In this document: in pieces, positions 1 to 6,308 of the stretch
Position numbering within the stretch: the first letter of the stretch is position 1
Layout of the letters: the number at the start of each line of letters is the position of its first letter
Source of the DNA: JBFKOL01 sp041628815
GTDB taxonomy: Bacteria; Bacteroidota; Bacteroidia; Chitinophagales; Saprospiraceae
Direction of reading: 5' to 3'
Assembly: GCA_041628815.1 (NCBI GenBank)
Contig: JBFKOL010000251.1
Location: forward strand, 1-6,601
DNA length: 6,601 nt
Translations under genes and position numbers: made by a program
The notes under the pieces: generated by a model
What the model saw: the letters and a program-made list of their open reading frames with translations, nothing else
What the model was told of the DNA's origin: nothing
Database searches by the model: none

Positions 1-2
1 AT

Positions 3-59
3 GTGGTGCTCGTATTTCCACCCGGCTATAAAACCGAGGGAAACTACCAGTACTTTTAA
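3..59 (+). CDS. Possible C-terminal end of an unidentified plus-strand gene (partial)
   Basis: Reading from base 3 gives 18 codons ending in TAA at 57-59, translating as VVLVFPPGYKTEGNYQYF. The codons look ordinary for this genome, but the piece is too short to identify. It does not resemble the end of CcmC or CcmD, the genes that might be expected before ccmE. The opposite strand is equally open: an ATG at 68-66 reads leftwards as MITLKVLVVSLGFIAGWKYEHH, which looks like a hydrophobic N-terminus or signal peptide of a gene leaving the window. Only one of the two readings is likely to be real, and the sequence here cannot decide between them. Confidence 0.25.
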   Translation: MVLVFPPGYKTEGNYQYF

Positions 60-295
60 TGTAATCATTTTCAATGGGTCTCCGTTAACTAATGGCTGGC
101 TGGCAGCAATGCGAGTCCTGGTAAGTACATATTGAAGACCCGCGCTAAGGGCTTATCCCCTATTTGCGAAAAGTTAAAATCGATGAAAGGCGTTGTTGTT
201 GGACCTTGTTTAAAATATTTCTAAAGAATGAAAGAAGCTGAAAATCGCCAAACAGAAATGTCCTATTTTTGTACCACTTTTGAGAAAGACAAACA
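60..295. other. Intergenic leader upstream of ccmE
   Basis: No convincing gene lies in this stretch of about 236 bases. ATG codons at 92, 109 and 183 open only 8 to 13 codons. An ATG at 228 opens a 23-codon frame whose TGA (297-299) overlaps the ccmE start codon. No strong terminator hairpin follows the possible gene end at 59. The stretch probably holds the promoter and leader of the ccmE-ccmF operon. Confidence 0.5.
264..271 (+). promoter_or_regulatory. Candidate Bacteroidota-type -7 element (TATTTTTG) for ccmE-ccmF
   Basis: TATTTTTG fits the TAnnTTTG consensus of the major sigma factor in Bacteroidota and lies 24 bases before the ccmE ATG, which would give a leader of roughly 15-20 nt. 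No TTG is found at the usual distance of about 19-20 bases upstream, so the -33 half is missing. The call rests on one short motif in an AT-rich stretch. Confidence 0.3.
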
Positions 296-691
296 ATGAA
301 GAAAACGCATATCATAGCCCTGTTCATGATGATAGCAGCGGCAGCCATACTGGTAATGTCATCTAAAAACTTCAGTTCATTTGCGACATTCGAAATGGCT
401 GCGGCAACTAAATCGCGAGTGAAGATCGCAGGTCAGTTGTCTATCGATGACCCCATCGTTTATGAACCAGAGAAAAATCCAAACCATTTTACTTTCTACC
501 TTGTCGATCAGGCTGGTGAAAAGCGTCAGGTTATACTCAATGAACCTAAACCGAGAGATTTTGAAAAATCCGAGGAAATCGTGGTAACCGGCCGACTCGA
601 CGATCAGCAGGTCTTTCACGCAACAGAAATCCTGTTAAAATGTCCTTCCAAGTATGCAGAAGAAAAACTTGATCTACGCAATCAGAGTTGA
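296..691 (+). CDS. ccmE: Cytochrome c maturation protein CcmE, cysteine (CxxxY) variant
   Basis: Membrane-anchored periplasmic haem chaperone of the Ccm (System I) pathway. It holds haem covalently and delivers it to CcmF for attachment to apocytochromes c. The 131-residue product has a lysine-containing start and a hydrophobic signal anchor (about residues 5-22). An OB-fold-like beta domain follows (about 40-112), including VKIAGQLS and the EEIVVTGRLDDQQVFHATEILLK strand region, and then a short polar tail. The haem-binding motif reads C116-P-S-K-Y120, so a cysteine replaces the histidine of the classical HxxxY motif while the tyrosine is kept. CxxxY CcmE proteins are known from Desulfovibrio and archaea. 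An in-frame TGA at 281-283 bounds the start, making ATG 296 the first possible one; there is no clear Shine-Dalgarno. ccmF begins 10 nt after the stop. Length is slightly short of the roughly 150-160 residues usual in Proteobacteria. Confidence 0.92.
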   Translation: MKKTHIIALFMMIAAAAILVMSSKNFSSFATFEMAAATKSRVKIAGQLSIDDPIVYEPEKNPNHFTFYLVDQAGEKRQVILNEPKPRDFEKSEEIVVTGRLDDQQVFHATEILLKCPSKYAEEKLDLRNQS

Positions 692-701
692 TCATTAGCA
701 T

Positions 702-3500
702 ATGGGCGATATCCAATATATTGGCGAACATCTATGGGTCGGTATACTAGGCCATACCCTGGTAGTACTTGCTTTTTGTGCCTCACTTTATACCGCCTTT
801 GCCTATTACCGCAGTGTGCGAATGGATGACAGGTCTTGGTTAACACTAGGACGTGCTGGCTTCATGACGCACGGACTGTCCATCTTCGGTGTTATCGGCC
901 TCATTTTCTATGCTATGATCGAGAAGATGTATGAATACATTTATGTATACCGTACCGTTTCCGACGACCTGCCCATGCACTACCTGCTGGCCGCCTTCTG
1001 GGAAGACCAGGAGGGAAGTTTCCTGCTGTGGATGTTTTGGCACATCGTCCTTGGGTTTTTATTGATCCGTAAAGCTGGATCCTGGGAAGCACCTGTTATG
1101 GTGACGCTTTCGCTTATACAGGCTTTCATTGGAAGCATGTTGTTGGGGATATACCTGCCTTTTACCACAGAAGAGCTAAAAATAGGTAGTAATCCCTTTG
1201 CCCTGATACGCGATATATTTGAAGGACCCATATTCGCCAATGCGGATTATCTGAGCCTGGTGACAGGACAAGGCCTCAACCCCCTGCTGCAGAACTATTG
1301 GATGACCATCCACCCTCCTACTCTTTTCTTGGGATTTGCGTCAGTTTCCATTCCATTCTGTTATGCCATAGCCGGTTTGTCTACAGGACGACACAAAGCC
1401 ATGTTGCCAGTCGTTATGAAATGGACCTTGTTTTCATCCTTTATCCTTGGCCTGGGTATTTTGATGGGTGGAGCCTGGGCCTATGAAGCCCTTACCTTCG
1501 GTGGTTACTGGGCTTGGGACCCTGTTGAAAATACATCTCTCGTGCCTTGGCTGGTCCTGGTAGCCGGGCTCCACACCAACCTGATTGCCAGGAATACAAG
1601 CCATGCAATCAAATCAACATACATCTATTACCTACTTTCTTTTATCCTGATTCTGTATTCGACGTTTTTGACGCGTAGCGGTATCCTCGGTGAAACATCG
1701 GTACATGCTTTTACCACCCTCGGTCTCGAAACCCAGCTTATCGGTTTTATCGCATTTTTTTTGTTGTTGGGTGCCTTCAAATATGTGAAGGCACAAGGAG
1801 GAATACCGGTTGTTGAAAAAGAAGAGCCCATCTACAGTCGCGAATTCTGGATGTTCATAGGAGCATTGGTATTGTTTTTTTCGGGCATACTAATGACCGC
1901 CTCCACATCGCTGCCCGTATATAATGAAATAGCGCTGCTATTCAATGAAAACCACATTTCCAAAGCCATAGATGACCCCATGCATCACCACAACAAATAC
2001 CAAATTTGGATTGGAGTGTTCATCGGGTTGCTGACAGGAGCGTCGGTTTTATTGCGCTATAAAGGCTTCAACTGGAAAGAGAAAAAACGCAATTTTTTTA
2101 GAAATATAGGTTCGGCAGTAATCGTTTCACTCTTGCTCGCGGCGGTGGTGCATGGTACTTTGCGCATTGGTGCCTGGCAGCAATCAGTCTTTCTTTTTGC
2201 CGGCATTTTCGCAGTCATCGCCAACATTCACCATCTCGTCACCTTCATTCGCGGCAATTTGAAATTGGCGGGATCGGTAGTGTCACATTCAGGTTTCGGG
2301 ATATTGATACTTGGAATCATGTACAGCGGTCTCAACAAAGAAACCATCTCATCGAACCCGTTTTTCACCCAGGATGTTCTCGAAGAGAATGCTGCCAACA
2401 AAGCTGTTGTACTCATCAAAGGAGAGCCCTTCTTTACCAATGAATACTGGGTGAATTACAAGCGCGATACCCTGGTAGGCAATCTGAGATCCTACGAGCT
2501 TGAATTCAGGAAGGTAGACAAGGAGAATCGTACCCTCGAAACATTTATTACCCGCCCCAGTGCCATTTATTCCAACGACTACACCAAGATAGAAGCTACC
2601 AATCCCGGTACTGAACACAAATTGCACTACGATGTGTTTACCATGGTATTCCCTCCGGCTCATTTGCAAGACATAGAAATAGCGCAAGCACTGGAGGATT
2701 CGCTGAAATATCTTTCCTACCAGATCGCGAGAGGCGAAATATTTGACGAAGAAAAATTCACCGTCACCCTGCAAGACATTGTCTTCAATCAAACCCTCGA
2801 CGAATCCGAACACGACGAAGGAACTGAGTACGACCTCACCATCGGGGTTAACCTCGATATCCTAGACAAGAGAACTGGTAAAACGCACAAGGTTACCCCC
2901 GGCTTAGGTTTGAAAGATGCCCTAATATACCAGTTTCCCAAGGTGGTCAATGATCTCGGGATCAAGATTAAAGTTCCTGAAACCCTGTTCAGACAGGTAT
3001 TTACTGAGGAGGAAGCTTTGGAGTATGAAACTGTTGAACTAAAAGAAGGCGAGACTGCTGTTTGGAGTGACATTCGTGTCTCGCTTGACGGATTTAACCG
3101 CAATCCGCAACACCGCAATTATCAACCTCAGGAGGGAGATATTGCGTTATCGGCAAGGCTGTCCTTCGCATTTCCTGCCGGCGAAGAGCGTGCAATGGCA
3201 CCGGTATTTATCATTCGCAATGGCCAACAATTGAGTATCAAGGATTACGATCCCGCCAGTGGTATTCATGTACGTTTTACGGATATTAATCCTTCCACTG
3301 AGATCATGACGTTTCGCATGGCCATGGACGACAGGAACAATGAGCCCTATGAAATCCTGATTGCCAGCGATGTGCCCCGTTCGGATATCCTTATCATGGA
3401 GGCCAATATTTTCCCTGGTATCAATTTGGTTTGGTTGGGATGCCTAATGATGCTGGGGGGATTGCTTTTGAGCCTGGCGGCCAGGCAGTCACTCCGCTAA
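702..3500 (+). CDS. ccmF: Cytochrome c haem lyase subunit CcmF, extended form
   Basis: Polytopic inner-membrane protein that takes haem from CcmE and ligates it to CxxCH cysteines of apocytochrome c on the periplasmic side. About 15 membrane helices can be read: roughly 14 between residues 12 and 543, and one at 905-927. The WWD haem-handling motif spans about residues 259-284 and includes GGYWAWDPVENTSLVPW. Histidines corresponding to the four conserved E. coli CcmF ligands are visible: H204 in TIHPP, H291 in AGLHT, H335 in TSVHAF and H529 in VVSHSG. At 932 residues it is much longer than the E. coli protein (about 650). The extra length lies in the loop between the H529 helix and the last helix (about 544-904), with the likely insertion from about 650 to 890. 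An MHHHN cluster sits at 427-431. It starts at ATG 702, 10 nt after ccmE, without a clear ribosome binding site, so translation may be coupled to ccmE. Confidence 0.95.
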   Translation: MGDIQYIGEHLWVGILGHTLVVLAFCASLYTAFAYYRSVRMDDRSWLTLGRAGFMTHGLSIFGVIGLIFYAMIEKMYEYIYVYRTVSDDLPMHYLLAAFWEDQEGSFLLWMFWHIVLGFLLIRKAGSWEAPVMVTLSLIQAFIGSMLLGIYLPFTTEELKIGSNPFALIRDIFEGPIFANADYLSLVTGQGLNPLLQNYWMTIHPPTLFLGFASVSIPFCYAIAGLSTGRHKAMLPVVMKWTLFSSFILGLGILMGGAWAYEALTFGGYWAWDPVENTSLVPWLVLVAGLHTNLIARNTSHAIKSTYIYYLLSFILILYSTFLTRSGILGETSVHAFTTLGLETQLIGFIAFFLLLGAFKYVKAQGGIPVVEKEEPIYSREFWMFIGALVLFFSGILMTASTSLPVYNEIALLFNENHISKAIDDPMHHHNKYQIWIGVFIGLLTGASVLLRYKGFNWKEKKRNFFRNIGSAVIVSLLLAAVVHGTLRIGAWQQSVFLFAGIFAVIANIHHLVTFIRGNLKLAGSVVSHSGFGILILGIMYSGLNKETISSNPFFTQDVLEENAANKAVVLIKGEPFFTNEYWVNYKRDTLVGNLRSYELEFRKVDKENRTLETFITRPSAIYSNDYTKIEATNPGTEHKLHYDVFTMVFPPAHLQDIEIAQALEDSLKYLSYQIARGEIFDEEKFTVTLQDIVFNQTLDESEHDEGTEYDLTIGVNLDILDKRTGKTHKVTPGLGLKDALIYQFPKVVNDLGIKIKVPETLFRQVFTEEEALEYETVELKEGETAVWSDIRVSLDGFNRNPQHRNYQPQEGDIALSARLSFAFPAGEERAMAPVFIIRNGQQLSIKDYDPASGIHVRFTDINPSTEIMTFRMAMDDRNNEPYEILIASDVPRSDILIMEANIFPGINLVWLGCLMMLGGLLLSLAARQSLR

Positions 3501-3560
3501 CCCAAATGCTCATTACATCCTCGCCACGTAAATCATTACCAAAAACCGGACGGGCACTGA

Positions 3561-3585
3561 AAGAATTGCTTGGCTAAAGCTTCTT
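3561..3585 (+). terminator. Weak hairpin between ccmF and the TPR gene
   Basis: AAGAA (3561-3565) pairs with TTCTT (3581-3585), and GCTT (3568-3571) pairs with AAGC (3577-3580) around a GGCTA loop. A two-base TT bulge lies on the left arm. The stem has 9 pairs but only three G-C pairs, and an AT-rich stretch without a clean T-run follows. It could be a weak terminator for ccmEF or a structure in the promoter or leader of the next gene, and chance is also possible. Confidence 0.2.
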
Positions 3586-3597
3586 GCATTAAATTTA
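3570..3597 (+). promoter_or_regulatory. Possible promoter of the TPR gene (TTG ... TAAATTTA)
   Basis: TTG at 3570-3572 and TAAATTTA at 3590-3597 (one mismatch to TAnnTTTG) are separated by 17 bases, close to the Bacteroidota -33/-7 arrangement. The element ends only 4 bases before the ATG at 3602, so transcription from it would give an almost leaderless message. This makes the call doubtful. Confidence 0.2.
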
Positions 3598-3601
3598 CCC
3601 T

Positions 3602-5356
3602 ATGATTACTCCAGATTTCTTCAAAGAATTGAAAAGGAGAAATGTTTACAGGGTTGGAATAACCTATGTGCTGGTGGCCTGGGTACTCTTGCAAGTTGCA
3701 TCCATCGTTTTTCCAATCCTTGAGGTTCCTGAATGGGGATTGAAGCTAATTTTGGCTTTGCTGCTGATTGGGTTTCCAGTCTCGCTGGTACTGGCGTGGG
3801 CCTATGAGACATCTCCTCAAGGACTGGTCAGAACCAAAAACAAGAAAACCGGTTCACAAGATGACACTAAACCTCCAAACAACCCTGCCTGGAACAACGT
3901 CTTGATCGGTGTGCTATGCTTGGTAATTGTAGGGCAGTTTGTTTACAATCGCTATTGGTCAAAGTCGCCTTCCAATGGTGCATCAGGAGAAATATTTATA
4001 GCAGTTTTACCTTTTGACAACCTGAATAAAGACAAGGAGCAAGAATTTTATACAATGGGTCTCAGCGAAGGTATTCTTAGTGAAATTTCCGGTATTCCCG
4101 GAGTAAAGGTTGCGGCACGATCGTCTTCATTCTCTTTTCAGGATCAAGACCTTGATGTAAGAGAAATTGAACGACGACTCGGGGTAAGTCATGTTATCGA
4201 TGGATCCATCAGAAAATCCGAGGATGAACTGTTTATCCATGTGCAACTGGTAGATGCATCGCAAGGACACTCATTATGGAATAAAACCTACGTTCGAAAA
4301 CCCTCCGACGTATTTGATATCCAGGAAGATATTACATCGGAAGTTGCCAGGATATTTAATAAGGGACAATTTCCCAAAATGGCCAACCAAAGAAAAAAGA
4401 ATGTCAATCTTGACGCATACAACCTATACCTAAAAGGCCGTCACGCATGGAATTTGAGAACCGAAAGCAGTCTCAAGAATGCCGTTGATTTTTTTAATGG
4501 GTCTATTGAAAAGGATGATACTTTTGCAGAAGCATACACGGGCCTTGTCGATGCATATGCAGTGCTGGGTTTTTACGATTTTTTGCCCCCTTCAGAGGCT
4601 TTTCAGAAAAGCCGCGCCGCAGCTAAAAGAGCCATTGCTCTGGATGGATCGCTCGCCCAACCCTACGCCACCTTGGGGTACATTGGTCTCTACTATGACT
4701 GGAATTGGAACGATGCAGAAAATAACTTTACAGAATCCATAGAGAGAGATTATAATTACGCTGTGGCTCACCAATGGTATGCCAATTTCCTGGTTGCAAT
4801 GGGCAGGTTCAAAGAGGCCGAAGAAGAAGCTTCCATCGCTCTTAAACTCGACCCATTGTCGATGATCATCAATACGGTACAAGGATGGGTGCATTATTAT
4901 TCGGGTCAATATGACAAGGCGTTGCTGAGATTTGATGAGGCCCTGATGATCGACCCCAATTATTACCTGGCCAGGTTATTTAAAGGACAGACTCTTGTGG
5001 TATCAGGACGGTATGATCAGGCAAAGACTGAATTTGAAAAGACCATCGAACTTACGGGAGAGTCACCGCTTAACCTGATCAACCTGGGCATGGTCTATGC
5101 CATGAATGGAGACCACGAAAATGCAAGAAACATTCTGAAATCAATGGAAGCAGGCAAATATGGTGAATACGTGCCTTCTTTTGAAATGGCCAAACTTAGC
5201 CTCATGATGAACTACAACGAGAAGGCACTTGACTATCTAAAAAAAGGCTACGATCAGCGGTCTCATTCCATGGCATTCTTAAATGTTGACCCACTACTCC
5301 AAAAGCTCAGATCTGAGCCAGCGTTTATCGAGCTCCTTCAAAAGGTTGGATTTTGA
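3602..5356 (+). CDS. Membrane-anchored TolB/FlgO-like domain protein with TPR array
   Basis: The exact function is unknown; the architecture suggests a membrane-bound scaffold or sensor-like protein. The 584 residues begin with FFKELKRRNVYRV, a basic amphipathic start seen in front of a recurring membrane module, followed by hydrophobic helices at about 18-38 and 46-68. A polar linker (70-97) and a third helix (98-116) follow. Residues about 131-232 resemble the TolB N-terminal/FlgO-like domain that accompanies TPRs in some adenylate cyclase and CadC-like proteins. Visible parts are IAVLPFDNL, the GLSEGILSEIS helix, VAARSSSF, RRLGVSHVIDGSIR and LVDASQGHSLW. From about 270 to 552 the sequence is helical repeats with TPR signatures, for example YANFLVAMGRFKEAEEEA, and the YDKALLRFDEALMIDPN and YDQAKTEFEKTIEL repeats. 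The tail LLQKLRSEPAFIELLQKVGF is typical of such proteins. No cyclase, kinase or DNA-binding domain is present. ATG 3602 fits the conserved N-terminus; no Shine-Dalgarno is seen. Confidence 0.85.
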   Translation: MITPDFFKELKRRNVYRVGITYVLVAWVLLQVASIVFPILEVPEWGLKLILALLLIGFPVSLVLAWAYETSPQGLVRTKNKKTGSQDDTKPPNNPAWNNVLIGVLCLVIVGQFVYNRYWSKSPSNGASGEIFIAVLPFDNLNKDKEQEFYTMGLSEGILSEISGIPGVKVAARSSSFSFQDQDLDVREIERRLGVSHVIDGSIRKSEDELFIHVQLVDASQGHSLWNKTYVRKPSDVFDIQEDITSEVARIFNKGQFPKMANQRKKNVNLDAYNLYLKGRHAWNLRTESSLKNAVDFFNGSIEKDDTFAEAYTGLVDAYAVLGFYDFLPPSEAFQKSRAAAKRAIALDGSLAQPYATLGYIGLYYDWNWNDAENNFTESIERDYNYAVAHQWYANFLVAMGRFKEAEEEASIALKLDPLSMIINTVQGWVHYYSGQYDKALLRFDEALMIDPNYYLARLFKGQTLVVSGRYDQAKTEFEKTIELTGESPLNLINLGMVYAMNGDHENARNILKSMEAGKYGEYVPSFEMAKLSLMMNYNEKALDYLKKGYDQRSHSMAFLNVDPLLQKLRSEPAFIELLQKVGF

Positions 5357-5361
5357 GTGCG

Positions 5362-6102
5362 TTAGTTTTTTTCCACGTTCAGCATGACCTGTTGATATGA
5401 CCCCAGGGTATTCCTTTCCATGACATTGTGAACCGTCGTCGCTACCGACCCTTTGCCATGAATTATTTCAAATTGCGATTTCCAGTCTGCAGGAAGGCCA
5501 ACCGAATTGTCAAGATCCGCCCATTTTTCAAAGGGATAAACAATCATTATATCAACCCCATCCTGACTTTTCAGTTCACTCACATATACCCTTCGGGCTT
5601 GATTACTTCCGTTCTTTTTAAGTACCTGTGAAACTGCACCTATGGCCTCAAGTACCTCATCCATTGAACCATGTGGCCTTAGAGCAATAAATTCCGCCAG
5701 AATTTTATCAGCCACAACCTGGTTGGCGGGATTATATCCCACATCATCCCGTCGCCTCCAATATTGAATTTTTCCCACTTCCCTGGCCGAGGATGCTACA
5801 CTTTCCTCCCAATCGGTTCTGTGTCCTTCAGGCATGGATTTATCGAGATCTGAAAATGTCAAAGGACCCATCTCCCAGAACAAACTTCCAGAATGAGGCC
5901 CAGATAAAAGTTCAAAAAGATAGGCCTTGTGGGGATCCGAAGCATGATAAAGCTCATTATGCCTCTGTACGGCTTTGATCAGTTCTAACGCCTTGCCGGG
6001 ATAAGGCTTTAGCAAGATAGATTCAAACATGACTTTTTGCCCCTCTTGGGTTTTTCCGGCTATAGACATGATCATGATCACCAAAAAATTTAGATAGCGC
6101 AT
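5362..6102 (-). CDS. Secreted protein of unknown function with duplicated alpha/beta (dimeric barrel-like) halves
   Basis: A 246-residue product with an N-terminal hydrophobic signal (about residues 3-15, possible cleavage near SIAG or before KTQEG), so export to the periplasm or beyond is likely. Two similar segments follow. Residues 24-90 contain ILLKPYPGKALELIKAV, FELLSG and FSDLDKSM; residues 133-200 contain FIALRPHGSMDEVLEAI, SELKSQ and WADLDNSV. Each fits a beta-alpha-beta-beta pattern like the ferredoxin-like or dimeric alpha/beta barrel (ABM/NIPSNAP-type) fold; this is inference from pattern only. No catalytic motif is recognised. I chose ATG 6102 because AAGGA lies 5 nt upstream (6112-6108) and the signal peptide then starts normally. 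A TTG at 6123 would add seven residues. The stop lies 5 nt from that of the convergent TPR gene. Confidence 0.8.
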   Translation of the reverse strand: MRYLNFLVIMIMSIAGKTQEGQKVMFESILLKPYPGKALELIKAVQRHNELYHASDPHKAYLFELLSGPHSGSLFWEMGPLTFSDLDKSMPEGHRTDWEESVASSAREVGKIQYWRRRDDVGYNPANQVVADKILAEFIALRPHGSMDEVLEAIGAVSQVLKKNGSNQARRVYVSELKSQDGVDIMIVYPFEKWADLDNSVGLPADWKSQFEIIHGKGSVATTVHNVMERNTLGSYQQVMLNVEKN

Positions 6103-6107
6103 AAGGT

Positions 6108-6112
6108 TCCTT
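6108..6112 (-). promoter_or_regulatory. Shine-Dalgarno-like AAGGA deciding the start of the secreted protein gene
   Basis: On the minus strand AAAAGGAACCTTATG places AAGGA 5 nt before ATG 6102. This supports that ATG over the in-frame TTG at 6123, which has no such sequence before it. It is the clearest ribosome binding site in the window, where the other genes lack one. Confidence 0.5.
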
Positions 6113-6124
6113 TTGTATTTCAAG

Positions 6125-6141
6125 GGTTAATAATGATAACC
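6125..6141. promoter_or_regulatory. Inverted repeat GGTTA-N7-TAACC upstream of the secreted protein gene
   Basis: GGTTA (6125-6129) and TAACC (6137-6141) form a perfect 5-base inverted repeat around ATAATGA, 23 to 39 bases before the ATG at 6102. The symmetry and position would suit a dimeric regulator's operator, but five-base arms can occur by chance. Confidence 0.15.
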
Positions 6142-6285
6142 AGATCCGTTGCAGAATGATCAAGCTTCCGTTGAAGAAAAGTCTGACTACGGTGGAAACT
6201 TAAAATACTTATAATCATGCTATTCAAGGATGAAATAAAGGATTCTTGTATCATGGTTCAGGCATTATCCCGGCGGTTTACCCAT

Positions 6286-6293
6286 TACCTTTG
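6286..6293 (+). promoter_or_regulatory. Candidate Bacteroidota-type -7 element (TACCTTTG) for the DUF2520-type gene
   Basis: TACCTTTG is a perfect TAnnTTTG match ending 15 bases before the ATG at 6309. The expected start of transcription would leave a leader of about 5-12 nt. The -33 TTG is not at the usual spacing; the nearest TTG (6246-6248) is 37 bases away. Confidence 0.35.
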
Positions 6294-6308
6294 CTATAAA
6301 TCGGTGAA

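Noticed and set aside
95..107. GCTGGCTGGCAGC as a stem-loop or terminator after the left-edge gene
   Set aside because: Only a four-base GCTG/CAGC stem with no following T-run.
183..224. Possible small CcmD-like gene before ccmE
   Set aside because: The frame from ATG 183 has only 13 codons and no other frame in 60-295 encodes a membrane helix with a charged tail as CcmD does.
2349..2813. 154-codon open frame on the minus strand inside ccmF
   Set aside because: It is entirely antisense to the well-supported CcmF frame, its translation has no recognisable features, and such shadow frames are expected from the codon use.
4479..4742. 87-codon plus-strand frame inside the TPR gene
   Set aside because: Out-of-frame shadow of the TPR coding sequence; the overlapping frame has clear TPR motifs and this one has none.
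5428..5631. 67-codon plus-strand frame antisense to the secreted protein gene
   Set aside because: The opposite strand carries a coherent protein with signal peptide, ribosome binding site and internal duplication; this frame has no features.
6121..6123. TTG as the start of the secreted protein
   Set aside because: It has no ribosome binding site before it, whereas ATG 6102 has AAGGA at a 5-nt distance and gives a normal signal peptide start.
6165..6176. Small hairpin CTTC-CGTT-GAAG
   Set aside because: Only four base pairs with no T-run; not distinguishable from chance.
6210..6215. TATAAT as an E. coli-type -10 box
   Set aside because: There is no -35 at 16-18 bases (nearest TTGAAG is 33 bases away), and Bacteroidota promoters use a different consensus.
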